A stretch of DNA of 64,000 nt, from positions 1-64,000 of the forward strand of contig JBGANR010000013.1 in assembly GCA_044222225.1 (NCBI GenBank), given 5' to 3'. The notes beneath the pieces are model-generated. The model searched no databases. It was not told where the DNA came from and saw nothing but the letters and a program-made list of their open reading frames with translations. This document shows, in pieces, positions 33,634-42,100 of the stretch; within the stretch, counting starts at the first letter, position 1, and every line of letters begins with the position of its first letter. Source of the DNA: JBGANR01 sp044222225 (GTDB taxonomy: Bacteria; Actinomycetota; Actinomycetes; Mycobacteriales; Mycobacteriaceae). The position numbers and the translations under genes were made by a program.

Positions 33634-34605
33634 GTGCTGACCGTCGTCTCCTTCAATGTCAACGGCATCCGCGCCGCCCGGCGACGCGGGTTCGACGCCT
33701 GGCTCGCCGAGCGCGCGCCGGACGTCGTCGCGCTGCAGGAGCTGCGCTGTTCGGCCGAGCACGTCGGCGAGTTCCCCGGCTACCGGGCCGCCGTCGACGT
33801 CGGTTCGATCCCCGGACGCAACGGCGTCGGGATCCTCACCCGCACCGAGCCCGCCGCCGTCCGCTCCTGGGTGACGCACCCGCCGCGTGCCCGCGGGCTG
33901 GCGGCGTTCGCCCACGAGGGGCGCTACCTCGAGGTCGATCTCGCGGACGCCCCGCTCACCGTCGCCTCGCTCTACCTGCCCAAAGGCGGTCTCCCGGCGC
34001 ATCTGCAGAAGCCCGGCGGCATGCGGGAGCAGCCCGACGGCGGCGCCAAATACGCGCGCAAGATGGGTTTCCTCGACGGCTTCACCCGCGAGCTCACCCG
34101 GTCCCGTCGGGCCGCGGCCGCCGCCGGACGCGAGTTCCTCCTGCTCGGCGACCTCAACGTCGCGCACCTGCCGCACGACGTGACGAACTGGCGGGCGGCG
34201 CAGAAGATGGACGGCTTTCTGCCGGAGGAGCGCGAGTGGTTCGGCGCGCTGCTCGGCCCGCGCACCCTCGTCGACGTCGTCCGCACCCTGCACGGTGACC
34301 GTCCGGGTCCGCTGTCGTGGTGGAGCTGGGCGGGGCGGTCCTTCGAGAAGGACGTCGGCTGGCGCATCGACCACCACCTCGCGACGCCGGCGCTCGCCCG
34401 CGCTGCCGTCGCCGTCGAGGTGCACAAGGAACAGAAGCCCGAATCGCGGCTCAGTGACCACGCCCCGGTGGCGGTCACCTACGATCTGCCTCCCCAGATG
34501 TCCGGCTGGGCGAGGTGCCGTGACAATAATCTCCTCGGCGGTCCGCCCAGCCGGACATCTGGGGAGGTCACTGACTCAAGGGTTGCCGGGATCGCGCTCG
34601 GGTAG
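33634..34605 (+). CDS. xthA: Exodeoxyribonuclease III (XthA family) with captured repeat tail
   Basis: A 323-residue exonuclease/AP endonuclease. VVSFNVNGIRAA starts the fold, Glu in LQELRC binds metal, GDLNVAHLPHDVTNW holds the catalytic Asp-Asn pair, and SRLSDHAPVAVTYDL is the family C-terminus with the active His. The normal end falls at about residue 284. The next 38 residues (PPQMSGWARCRDNNLL and on) are encoded by palindromic element C2 and the bases after it, so the native stop was displaced. The last 30 bp overlap the convergent glycosyltransferase gene. GTG 33634 is the start. Activity should survive the extra tail. Confidence 0.88.
   Translation: MLTVVSFNVNGIRAARRRGFDAWLAERAPDVVALQELRCSAEHVGEFPGYRAAVDVGSIPGRNGVGILTRTEPAAVRSWVTHPPRARGLAAFAHEGRYLEVDLADAPLTVASLYLPKGGLPAHLQKPGGMREQPDGGAKYARKMGFLDGFTRELTRSRRAAAAAGREFLLLGDLNVAHLPHDVTNWRAAQKMDGFLPEEREWFGALLGPRTLVDVVRTLHGDRPGPLSWWSWAGRSFEKDVGWRIDHHLATPALARAAVAVEVHKEQKPESRLSDHAPVAVTYDLPPQMSGWARCRDNNLLGGPPSRTSGEVTDSRVAGIALG
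34489..34567. repeat. Palindromic element C2 (family C) inside the xthA 3' end
   Basis: Perfect 24-bp arms (34489-34512 and 34544-34567), with CCCAGATGTCCGGCTGGGCG at the inner end, enclose a core that is the reverse of the C1 core (CAATAATCTCCTCGGCGG). C2 lies at the convergent end of xthA and the glycosyltransferase gene and ends 8 bp from the latter's stop. Reading through it has extended XthA by about 38 residues. Confidence 0.9.
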
Positions 34606-35829
34606 CGGCCGCTGCGGGATATCCGGGCGTCCGCGGGGGTGTCGGACGCGTCGTTTGGCGGCGCGGTAGACCTCAGCCGTCTCATCCGCCACATGACGCC
34701 ACGAGAACTCGCCGAGCCGGGCCCGGGCGGCCCGTGCGCGGACCGCGGCGGCGGCCGGATCGTCGAGGACGCCGCGGATCGCCGTCGTGATGGCCGCGAC
34801 ATCCGCCGGCGGGAAGGACGATCCGGTGACGCCGTCGGTCACGGCGTCCCCCAGCCCGCCGGCCGTCGACGCCACGAGTGGTGCACCCGTCGCGGCCGCC
34901 TCCAGCGCGACGATGCCGAACGGTTCATACCTGCTCGGCAGCACGATCGTGTCGCAGCCGTGCAGGAGTGCGACGAGTTCGGCGTGGTCGACGGCGCCCA
35001 GGAAGCGCACCGACCGGGCCACCCGGTGCTTGCGGGCCTGCGCGCGCAGCCAGTTCCGCTGCGTGCCGTCGCCGGCGATGTCGAGTGTCGTCCCCGGGTG
35101 GCTGCGACGCACCCGGGCCAGCGCCGCGATGGCGTCCTGCACGCCCTTCTCGTATTCGAGCCGGCCGGCGAAGAGCAGCCGCGGCGGCCCGCCGGACGGC
35201 GTCCGCTCGGCGAACGGCCAGGTCGCGGTGTCGATTCCGTTGTGGATCACCGAGACCGCGGGGAGATCCGGGCCGAACAGCCGCGAGACCTCGTCCCGCA
35301 TCGACGCCGAACAGGTGATGAGCGCGTCCGATTCGCCGGCCAGCCACCATTCAGCCGAGTGCACCTGCCGGTTGAGCCGGGCACTCACCCAGCCGCTGTG
35401 GCGTCCGGCCTCGGTGGCGTGCACGGTGCTGACGAGCGGGGCGTCGTAGTACTCGGCGAGGGCGATCGCGGGATGGGCCACGAGCCAGTCGTGGGCGTGC
35501 ACGACGTCGGGCACCCACGGGGCACTGCCGGACGTCCGCAGCCTCAGCCCGGCGCGGATCATCGCGTGCCCCATCGCCATCGACCACGCCATCATGTCGT
35601 CGGTGAAGGTGAATCCCAGCGGATCCTCGGCCGCCGCGACGACGCGCACCCCGTCGACGTGCTCGTCCGTCGAAGGATGGCTCAGCGGGTCCGAGCCGGC
35701 GGGCCGGCGCGTCAGCACCACGACCTCGTGGCCGGCCGCGGCCAACTCCAGCGAGAGGTGATGGACGTGTCGCCCGAGCCCGCCGATGACGACCGGCGGG
35801 TACTCCCACGAGACGAGCAGGATCTTCAC
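34576..35829 (-). CDS. GT4 alpha-glucosyltransferase (Rv3032-like)
   Basis: A 417-residue GT-B glycosyltransferase. The N-terminal acceptor domain starts with LLVSWEYPPVVIGGLGRHV. The C-terminal donor domain has GRLEYEKGVQDAIAAL and the retaining E-x7-E motif in YEPFGIVALEAAATGAP. Rv3032 is an alpha-1,4-glucosyltransferase for methylglucose lipopolysaccharide and glycogen elongation. The start overlaps the GH57 gene stop by four bases (ATGA), and three genes (methyltransferase, GH57, GT4) are translationally linked. NDP-glucose or ADP-glucose is the likely donor. Confidence 0.9.
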   Translation of the reverse strand: MKILLVSWEYPPVVIGGLGRHVHHLSLELAAAGHEVVVLTRRPAGSDPLSHPSTDEHVDGVRVVAAAEDPLGFTFTDDMMAWSMAMGHAMIRAGLRLRTSGSAPWVPDVVHAHDWLVAHPAIALAEYYDAPLVSTVHATEAGRHSGWVSARLNRQVHSAEWWLAGESDALITCSASMRDEVSRLFGPDLPAVSVIHNGIDTATWPFAERTPSGGPPRLLFAGRLEYEKGVQDAIAALARVRRSHPGTTLDIAGDGTQRNWLRAQARKHRVARSVRFLGAVDHAELVALLHGCDTIVLPSRYEPFGIVALEAAATGAPLVASTAGGLGDAVTDGVTGSSFPPADVAAITTAIRGVLDDPAAAAVRARAARARLGEFSWRHVADETAEVYRAAKRRVRHPRGRPDIPQRPLPERDPGNP

Positions 35830-37388
35830 GCGCCGCCTCCCGTCGGGACGGCCGCGGCCAGCCGCCGGGCGTCGAGCTGTGGGAACGGTGAATCGGCCCG
35901 GCCCCAGGCGGCGGCCAGTCGGCGCTGCGCGTCGCCGCCGGCGTCGGCGATCTCGAACAGCGCGTGCCGGTGCTTGTGCGCCCGGTCGCGCGCGTATCCG
36001 GCCGCGGTGTCCTTGCTCACCATGAACGCCCAGTCGCTGGCGATGCCGAGCAGCGCCTCCCGGACGATCTGGTCGGCCACCCGATCACGCGTGACGAATC
36101 CCGACGCGCCGGCCGTCCGCTCGTCGACGGCCCGCAGCGCCTCGGCGGCCATCTCGGCGTTGAGTCGCACGAGGTCGGCGACCTGCGGTCCTTCCCAGAC
36201 GCGCCAGTCCTTACCCGAGCCCCACGACGATTCCCGCAGCTCCACCGGCTCACCGATATATCCGTCGGCCCGCGCGCCGGCGAGCGTCGTCACCCGGACG
36301 CCGGCCTCCGGCAACGCCCGCAGCACGGCCTCGAGCCACTCCGGCCCCTCGTGCCACCAGTGCCCGAACAGCTCGGTGTCGAAGGCCGCGACGACGAGCG
36401 CGTCCCGGCCGATGCGGGCGCTCTCGGCGTGCAGCCGGTCGACGACGGTCGTGACGAAGTCGTCGACGTGCCCGGCCAGCGCCCGCCGGGCCCGGTCGGG
36501 GTCGTACGGCGCCTTGTCGCCGGAGGCCACCTTCTTCCCGGTGACGCGCGCGGCCTTGAGCCCGAGCTCGTGGTCGTAGGTGTGGAAGTCGCGGTAGTCG
36601 GCGTGGCCCGGGTAGCCGGAGCGCGGCGACCACACCCGGTAGCTGACGGTGAGATCGCGGCCGAACGCGACCACGTCGGCGTCGCGCATCGGCCGGCCGA
36701 GCGCCGTGTCGCCGCGCAGCGACGGCCCGTCGACGAGGAAATGGGTGACGCCCGCGGCGTCGTACTCGGTCTCCATGCCGGGTGCGAAGGCGCACTCGGG
36801 TGCCCAGATGCCCCGGCCGCGTTCGGGCACGCCCCAGCGCAGCGCGGCGTCGTACAAGCCCTCGACCAGGGAGAACCGGCGCAGCCGCGGGTCGAGCAGC
36901 GGTGCGAAGGGGTGCGCCAGCGGCCCGCCGAGCAGCTCGACGACGCCGGAGCCGACGAGCTCGCGCAGCTGCGCGGAGCCGCCGTGCCGCCAGTGCCGCT
37001 CGAAGTCGGCCAGCGCGGCCTCGGATGCCACGTGCTCACGCCCGCCGAGCGCCCGCCGGGCGGCCACCGTCGACGCCGGGCCGGGCCCGGCGACGCGCGT
37101 CTGCGCCGCCTCGCGGGCGCGCAGCTGCCAGTCGGCCAGCCAGGAGTGCATGCCGCGCAGGCAGTGCGGATCGTCGAGCTGCGCCGCGAGCACCGGGGTG
37201 ACGCCGAGCGTCAACCGATCGCGCAGCCCGTCGGCGGCGAGCCGGCGAAGTACCCCGAACACCGGCTGATACGACGCCGCCCACGATTGATACAGCCACT
37301 CTTCGCCGACGGGCCAGCGTCCGTGGTGGGCGAGCCACGGCAGGTGCGAGTGCAGGACGAGCGCGAACGCGCCGGGCACACGGCTCAC
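35826..37388 (-). CDS. GH57 glycoside hydrolase/branching enzyme (Rv3031-like)
   Basis: A 520-residue GH57 protein, close to the 526 of Rv3031. ALVLHSHLPWLAHHG near the N-terminus holds the His-containing first strand, IWAPECAFAPGME carries the catalytic Glu, and AAFDTELFGHWWHEGPEW the catalytic Asp. GH57 members of this type make alpha-1,6 branches in alpha-1,4-glucans. In mycobacteria the gene belongs to the methylglucose lipopolysaccharide cluster. Starting at GTG 37388, it overlaps the methyltransferase stop by four bases. Expected role: branching of the 6-O-methylglucose polysaccharide precursor in the cytoplasm. Confidence 0.9.
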   Translation of the reverse strand: MSRVPGAFALVLHSHLPWLAHHGRWPVGEEWLYQSWAASYQPVFGVLRRLAADGLRDRLTLGVTPVLAAQLDDPHCLRGMHSWLADWQLRAREAAQTRVAGPGPASTVAARRALGGREHVASEAALADFERHWRHGGSAQLRELVGSGVVELLGGPLAHPFAPLLDPRLRRFSLVEGLYDAALRWGVPERGRGIWAPECAFAPGMETEYDAAGVTHFLVDGPSLRGDTALGRPMRDADVVAFGRDLTVSYRVWSPRSGYPGHADYRDFHTYDHELGLKAARVTGKKVASGDKAPYDPDRARRALAGHVDDFVTTVVDRLHAESARIGRDALVVAAFDTELFGHWWHEGPEWLEAVLRALPEAGVRVTTLAGARADGYIGEPVELRESSWGSGKDWRVWEGPQVADLVRLNAEMAAEALRAVDERTAGASGFVTRDRVADQIVREALLGIASDWAFMVSKDTAAGYARDRAHKHRHALFEIADAGGDAQRRLAAAWGRADSPFPQLDARRLAAAVPTGGGA

Positions 37389-38161
37389 GCGCTCGGCCCG
37401 GCCCCGGCCGCCCCGGGCACCGTCGCGACGGCCAGCAGGTCGAGGCTGTCGTCGATCGGCAGTGCGTCGGTGATGAGGAAGTCGGACGTCCGGATGCCCG
37501 CGACGTCGGCGGCCAGCTCGGCCGGCCACGGCTCGCCGGCGAGCGACCGCGTCAGCTGTGCGTCGACGATGCCGCCCCAGCGCTCGTCGAGCGCGACCAG
37601 GCCCGGCCCGTGGAAGACGCCGTACATCGTCTCGACGGCGAAACCGGCGTCGACGAGCAGTTCGGTGAGTTCGGCGCCGGACAGTTCGCGGGTGTGGAAC
37701 GGGTTGAGCGGGGTGTCGCGGCCGGGGGAGAAGGTGATCCGGTTGGGGGTGCTGATGAGCAGCCGCCCGCCCGGGCGCAGGACGCGCCGGCATTCGGAGA
37801 GGAACCCCGGCTGATCCCAGAGGTGCTCGATGACCTGGAAGTTGACGACGACGTCGACCGCGCCGGAGACGAGCGGCAGCGCGACGAGATTGCTGCGCAG
37901 CACCCGCAGCCGCGGATAGCGCAGCGCGGAGTGGACGGCGGCCGACGCGTCGTAGTCGACGCAGGTCACAGAGGTCGCGGTAGCGGCGAGGAGGTCGGCG
38001 CCGTAGCCCTCGCCGCTGCCGGCTTCGAGGACCGCGTGCCCAGCGCAGGCGGCGACGGCGAACTCGTAGGCCACCTCGTGGCGGCGGAACCAGTAGTTCT
38101 CCTCGTCGATCCCGGGAACGGTGCGTTCTCCGGTGAGGGCGAGGGTGGCGTCGTCGCTCAT
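37385..38161 (-). CDS. SAM-dependent methyltransferase (Rv3030-like)
   Basis: A 258-residue class I methyltransferase. VLEAGSGEGYGADLLA is motif I, VTCVDYDAS the strand-2 acidic motif, and VVVNFQVIEHLWDQPGFL the post-motif. The position of NPFHTRELS is typical of sugar methyltransferases. Rv3030 is one of two putative methyltransferases in the methylglucose lipopolysaccharide locus. It is the first gene of the three-gene operon 34576-38161. Methylation of glucose units is inferred from family and context. Confidence 0.85.
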   Translation of the reverse strand: MSDDATLALTGERTVPGIDEENYWFRRHEVAYEFAVAACAGHAVLEAGSGEGYGADLLAATATSVTCVDYDASAAVHSALRYPRLRVLRSNLVALPLVSGAVDVVVNFQVIEHLWDQPGFLSECRRVLRPGGRLLISTPNRITFSPGRDTPLNPFHTRELSGAELTELLVDAGFAVETMYGVFHGPGLVALDERWGGIVDAQLTRSLAGEPWPAELAADVAGIRTSDFLITDALPIDDSLDLLAVATVPGAAGAGPSA

Positions 38162-38289
38162 CGTTGGAAGAGTAGAGGAACGGGTCGCGATGCAGTGGCG
38201 GGCATCTTCCCACCACCACGGCGTGGCGACTTGTGAATCGGTCGGGGGAATATGAGATATCTCGCGCTATGGTGATGGTGAGCTCGGCC

Positions 38290-38305
38290 CCTACTGCCGA
38301 GTAGG
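38290..38305. promoter_or_regulatory. Palindrome upstream of etfB
   Basis: CCTACT and AGTAGG are perfect 6-bp arms around GCCG, 58 bp upstream of the etfB start. Size and spacing fit a TetR-type repressor site. No regulator gene is adjacent. Confidence 0.35.
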
Positions 38306-38363
38306 TTCTTACGAGAAGCAAGCGTTTCCGTACTACAACGACGCAGGAGGTCGACGCGGACCC

Positions 38364-39146
38364 ATGACGAACATCGTCGTGCTCATCAAGCAGGTGCCCG
38401 ACACCTATTCCGAGCGCAAGCTCACCGACACCTTCGCTCTCGATCGTGCGGCCGCGGATCCGGTGCTGGACGAGATCAACGAGCGGGCCGTCGAGGAGGC
38501 GTTGCGCATCAAGGAGGCCGGTGGGGGCGAGGTCACCGTCCTGTGCGTCGGCCCCGACCGTGCCACGGACGCGATCCGCAAGGCGCTGTCGATGGGCGCC
38601 GACAAGGCCGTCCACGTCAACGATCCGGGCATCGCCGGCAGTGACGCGATCCAGACCGCGTACATCATCTCGCAGGCCCTCGCGGCGATCGGCGACTACG
38701 ACCTCGTCATCGCCGGCAACGAGGCGACGGACGGGCGCGTCGGCGCGGTCCCGGCCATCCTGGCCGAGTACACCGGCCTGCCGCACGCCACCCACCTGCG
38801 CAAGCTGACCGTCGAGGGCGGCGCGCTGACGGGTGAGCGGGAGACCGACGAGGGCATCTTCGGCGTCTCGGCGTCGCTGCCGGCCATCGTCAGCGTCAAC
38901 GAGAAGATCAACGACCCGCGCTTCCCGTCCTTCAAGGGCATCATGGCCGCGAAGAAGAAGCCGGTCGACGTCCGGACGCTGGCCGATCTGGGCATCGGCG
39001 AGGGCGTCGCCGGCGCCGACTACGCCGCGACCCGCGTGCTGTCGTCCAGCCCGAAGCCGCCGAAGTCCGCGGGCGAGCGGGTCGTCGACGAGGGCGAGGC
39101 CGGCAACCAGGTCGCCGCGTACCTCGTGGGCGAGAAGATCATCTAG
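38364..39146 (+). CDS. etfB: Electron transfer flavoprotein beta subunit
   Basis: A 260-residue EtfB. It starts MTNIVVLIKQVPDTYSE and has the AMP-binding stretch VIAGNEATDGRVGAVPAILA and the PRFPSFKGIMAAKKKPV segment near residue 200. The heterodimer with EtfA carries electrons from acyl-CoA dehydrogenases to the quinone pool. AGGAGG lies 11 bases upstream of ATG 38364. It is followed 46 bp later by etfA. It corresponds to Rv3029c (FixA). The many FadE genes in this window are likely donors. Confidence 0.95.
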   Translation: MTNIVVLIKQVPDTYSERKLTDTFALDRAAADPVLDEINERAVEEALRIKEAGGGEVTVLCVGPDRATDAIRKALSMGADKAVHVNDPGIAGSDAIQTAYIISQALAAIGDYDLVIAGNEATDGRVGAVPAILAEYTGLPHATHLRKLTVEGGALTGERETDEGIFGVSASLPAIVSVNEKINDPRFPSFKGIMAAKKKPVDVRTLADLGIGEGVAGADYAATRVLSSSPKPPKSAGERVVDEGEAGNQVAAYLVGEKII

Positions 39147-39192
39147 TCGCGCGCCGCGCACACCATCCGCCGGATACAGGAGTAGAGGAATC

Positions 39193-40152
39193 ATGGCTGA
39201 AGTTCTCGTGCTCGCCGAGCACGCCGACGGCGCCGTCAAGAAGGTCACCGTCGAGCTCATCACCGCCGCCCGCGCGCTGGGCGAGCCGTCCGTCGTCGTC
39301 ACCGGCGCCCCGGGTGCCGCGAAGCCGCTGATCGAGGGGCTCGCGGAGGCCGGCGCCGACCGGATCTACGTCGCCGAGAGCGACGACGTCACCGGCTACC
39401 TCGTCACCCCGAAGGTCGACGTGCTGCACACGCTCGTCGAGCAGACCGCTCCGGCGGCCGTGCTCGTGGCGGCGACGTTCGAGGGCAAGGAGGTCGCCGG
39501 CCGGCTCGCCGCGCGCCTGGGCAGCGGCGTCCTCGCGGACGTCATCGCCGTCGCGCCCGACGGCGTGGGCACGCACTCGATCTTCGGTGGCGCGTTCACC
39601 GTCGAGGCGCAGGCCTACGGCGACGTCCCGGTCTTCTCGGTGCGTCCCGGTGGCATCGAGGCGGCTCCGCAGGCCGGTGCCGGCGAGGTCGTCGAGGTCG
39701 AGGTGCCCGCCCCGGCCGAGAACACCGTCCGGATCGTCTCGGTGGAGCCGAACGTCGGCGGCGACCGGCCGGAGCTCACCGAGGCGTCGATCGTCGTCTC
39801 CGGCGGCCGCGGCGTCGGCTCGGCGGAGAAGTTCGCCGAGGTCGTCGAGCCGCTCGCGGACGCCCTCGGAGCCGCCGTCGGCGCGTCGCGTGCCGCCGTC
39901 GACTCGGGCTACTACCCGGGCCAGTTCCAGGTCGGTCAGACGGGCAAGACGGTCTCGCCGCAGCTGTACATCGCGCTCGGCATCTCGGGCGCCATCCAGC
40001 ACCGCGCCGGCATGCAGACCTCGAAGACGATCGTCGCCGTGAACAAGGACGAGGAGGCGCCGATCTTCGAGATCGCCGACTTCGGCGTCGTCGGCGACCT
40101 GTTCAAGGTCGCGCCGCAGCTCACCGATGCCGTCAAGGCCCGCCGCGGCTGA
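39193..40152 (+). CDS. etfA: Electron transfer flavoprotein alpha subunit
   Basis: A 319-residue EtfA. VLVLAEHADGAVKKVTVELI begins the N-terminal domain. The FAD-binding C-terminal domain has VVSGGRGVGSAEKF, GYYPGQFQVGQTGKTVSPQL and VNKDEEAPIFEIADFGVVGD. It matches Rv3028c (FixB). The two subunits form the cytoplasmic ETF. Translation starts at ATG 39193, and a strong hairpin follows 62 bp after the stop. Confidence 0.95.
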   Translation: MAEVLVLAEHADGAVKKVTVELITAARALGEPSVVVTGAPGAAKPLIEGLAEAGADRIYVAESDDVTGYLVTPKVDVLHTLVEQTAPAAVLVAATFEGKEVAGRLAARLGSGVLADVIAVAPDGVGTHSIFGGAFTVEAQAYGDVPVFSVRPGGIEAAPQAGAGEVVEVEVPAPAENTVRIVSVEPNVGGDRPELTEASIVVSGGRGVGSAEKFAEVVEPLADALGAAVGASRAAVDSGYYPGQFQVGQTGKTVSPQLYIALGISGAIQHRAGMQTSKTIVAVNKDEEAPIFEIADFGVVGDLFKVAPQLTDAVKARRG

Positions 40153-40213
40153 TAGACTCTCCGGCGTGACGTCGCCCGCGAGGCGATGTCCGAGCTGTGT
40201 GGAGACAGCTTTC

Positions 40214-40248
40214 GACGCCCCCGTGACCCGAGTGGTCACGGGGGCGTC
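40214..40248. terminator. Hairpin after etfA
   Basis: A perfect 14-bp stem, GACGCCCCCGTGAC facing GTCACGGGGGCGTC, with a 7-base loop CCGAGTG, begins 61 bp after the etfA stop. No U-tract follows, as is usual in actinobacteria. A smaller hairpin with AGCTGT/ACAGCT arms and a TTT tail sits just before it (about 40194-40213). Confidence 0.75.
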
Positions 40249-40364
40249 GGCGTTCGGCCGTCCGGAGCACGTCTCGGGGTGCCGACGGAGGTTCGGCGAG
40301 GATTCACCGCCGCGGCGAGGCTCCGTTCACGCCGGCGTCGACCGCGCCCCGCAGCGTGGGCGGC

Positions 40365-41156
40365 ATGGCAACGAGCACCCTTCATGGAATCCGATCGGGC
40401 CACGAGACCGTCATCGACGGGGCCGAGTACTCGGTCGTCCTCTCGACGCGCGCCGCCGACATCGAGGCCGCACAGCGACTGCGCTACCGCGTCTTCTCCA
40501 CCGAACCGGGCTTCGCATCGTCGATGGCCCGCGTCGCCGACGGCCGCGACGCCGACCGCTTCGACGAGCACTGCGACCACCTGCTCGTCCGGCACCGGGC
40601 GAGCGGCGAGGTCGTCGGGTGCTATCGCATGCTGCCGCCGCCCGGCGCGATCGCGGCGGGCGGGCTGTACCTCGCCACCGAGTTCGCGCTCGGCGAGCTC
40701 GACGCGATCCGGCCGCAGACCGTCGAGATGGGCCGGGCCTGCGTGGCGCCCGAGCACCGCAACGGCGCCGTCCTCGCGCTGATGTGGGCCGGCATCCTCG
40801 CCTACGCCGAGCGGCGGGGGCTGCGCTACGTCGTCGGCGCGGTGTCGGTGCCGATGGCGGCGCCCGGCCTCGAGCGTGGCGCCGTCGTACGGGCAGCGTG
40901 TGAGCTCGTCGACGCCCGCCCGCCGGCGCCGTGGCGCGTCGAACCGTATCTGCCGGTCAGCGGCATCGACGACGTGCCGCCGGCCGGTCGGCGTGCCCTG
41001 CCCCCGCTGCTGGTCGGCTACCTGCGGATGAACGCCGAGGTGCTGGGTCCGCCGGCCTACGACGCGGTGTTCGACGTCGCGGACCTCCCGACGATCCTCG
41101 ACCGCGAGCGGGCCGACGTCCGCTACCTCGCGCGGCTGCGGCGGGCGGCGGCGTGA
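40365..41156 (+). CDS. GNAT-fold N-acyltransferase (OlsB-like, Rv3027c)
   Basis: A 263-residue GNAT-fold protein of the OlsB/N-acyl amino acid synthase group. AQRLRYRVFSTEPGFAS near residue 37, DEHCDHLLVRH, EVVGCYRMLPP and VEMGRACVAPEHRNGAVLAL are the hallmark segments of lipid-linked N-acyltransferases. The next gene is a PlsC-type O-acyltransferase, the same order as olsB-olsA for ornithine lipids, which suggests an acyl-amino acid lipid, though this is inference. ATG 40365 is the start. The stop overlaps the next start by four bases. Confidence 0.78.
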   Translation: MATSTLHGIRSGHETVIDGAEYSVVLSTRAADIEAAQRLRYRVFSTEPGFASSMARVADGRDADRFDEHCDHLLVRHRASGEVVGCYRMLPPPGAIAAGGLYLATEFALGELDAIRPQTVEMGRACVAPEHRNGAVLALMWAGILAYAERRGLRYVVGAVSVPMAAPGLERGAVVRAACELVDARPPAPWRVEPYLPVSGIDDVPPAGRRALPPLLVGYLRMNAEVLGPPAYDAVFDVADLPTILDRERADVRYLARLRRAAA

Positions 41157-42100
41157 CGACGCGCGTCGACGGTCGGCCGGTCGCCCGCGTCCGCCGACGG
41201 CCGTCCGCGTCCGCTGTCGGCTGGTCGGATGAGCGTCGGCCGGCCCGCCCGTGGGTGCCGGTGTCACCCTGCGGGGACGCGTGCAGCGCCGCCGAACCGC
41301 GGGACGCCGGCCGGGCGCTGCGCGCCCTGCGCTGGGCCGGGCTCGCGGCGGCGTTCGCCGTCGGCGCCTGCGTCCTCGCGGCCGCGGCGCTGTGCCGTGT
41401 GCGCCGGCTGCGGGTCCGGGCGGCGCGCGGGTTCGCGTGGCTGGTGCTGCGGTCGATCGGGGTGCGCGTCGAACCGGTCGGCGCGGTGCCGGCCGCGAGC
41501 CGTCGCGCGGCGCTCGTCGTCGCCAATCACGAGTCGCTGCTCGACATCGTCGCCGTCGCCGCGGTCGCGCCCGCGGGTTTCGTCGCGAGGTCCGAGCTCC
41601 GCGACATCGCCGTGTTGCGCCCGGTGACGCGGGCCTTCGGTGTCCTGACGGTCGAACGGGAGAACCTGCGGGCCCTGCCCGGCGCCGTCGAGGCCGCGCG
41701 CCGGCGGCTCGCCGCGGGCCGGACCGTCGCGGTCTTCCCGGAGGCGACGACGTACTGCGGCGCCGTGTCGGGGGAGTTCCGGCCGGCCTTCTTCGAGGCC
41801 GCGGCGCGGGCGGGGACGCCCGTCGTGCCGATCACCGTGCGCTACACGATCCGGTTGCCGGACGGCGCGGGCGCTCGGCGCAGCGCCGTCGCCGCGTTCG
41901 TCGGGGCGGACACCGCGATGACGACGCTGCGCCGCGTCATCGGCGCCCGGGGCGTCGCGGTGCGCGTCCACGTCGCCGACGCGATCGACGAGCCGGGCCT
42001 GGGCCGCCGGGAGCTGGCCCGTCGGGCGTCGGCGTTATCCTTGACGCCATCATGGCCTCCGCCCCGATCTACCTCGACTACGCCGCGTCGGCACCCCTGA
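41153..42100 (+). CDS. PlsC-type lysophospholipid acyltransferase (OlsA-like, Rv3026c)
   Basis: A 315-residue membrane-associated acyltransferase. One hydrophobic segment lies near 65-85, then the HX4D motif NHESLLD and the substrate motif VFPEATTYCGAVSGEFRPAF. GTG 41153 overlaps the GNAT stop (GTGA). The last 49 bp overlap the start of the cysteine desulfurase gene in another frame, an unusually long overlap, so the end of the acyltransferase may vary. Joint action with the upstream GNAT protein, N-acylation then O-acylation, is likely. Confidence 0.78.
   Translation: MTTRVDGRPVARVRRRPSASAVGWSDERRPARPWVPVSPCGDACSAAEPRDAGRALRALRWAGLAAAFAVGACVLAAAALCRVRRLRVRAARGFAWLVLRSIGVRVEPVGAVPAASRRAALVVANHESLLDIVAVAAVAPAGFVARSELRDIAVLRPVTRAFGVLTVERENLRALPGAVEAARRRLAAGRTVAVFPEATTYCGAVSGEFRPAFFEAAARAGTPVVPITVRYTIRLPDGAGARRSAVAAFVGADTAMTTLRRVIGARGVAVRVHVADAIDEPGLGRRELARRASALSLTPSWPPPRSTSTTPRRHP

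Noticed and set aside
35826..39302. A single giant minus-strand protein joining the GH57 gene with upstream sequence
   Set aside because: The frame simply stays open upstream. The true start is GTG 37388, overlapping the methyltransferase stop, and the upstream part is a shadow of etfB/etfA.
40214..40248. Including the etfA hairpin in the palindrome families
   Set aside because: It has a simple 14-bp stem with a 7-base loop and no shared core; it is best read as an ordinary terminator.
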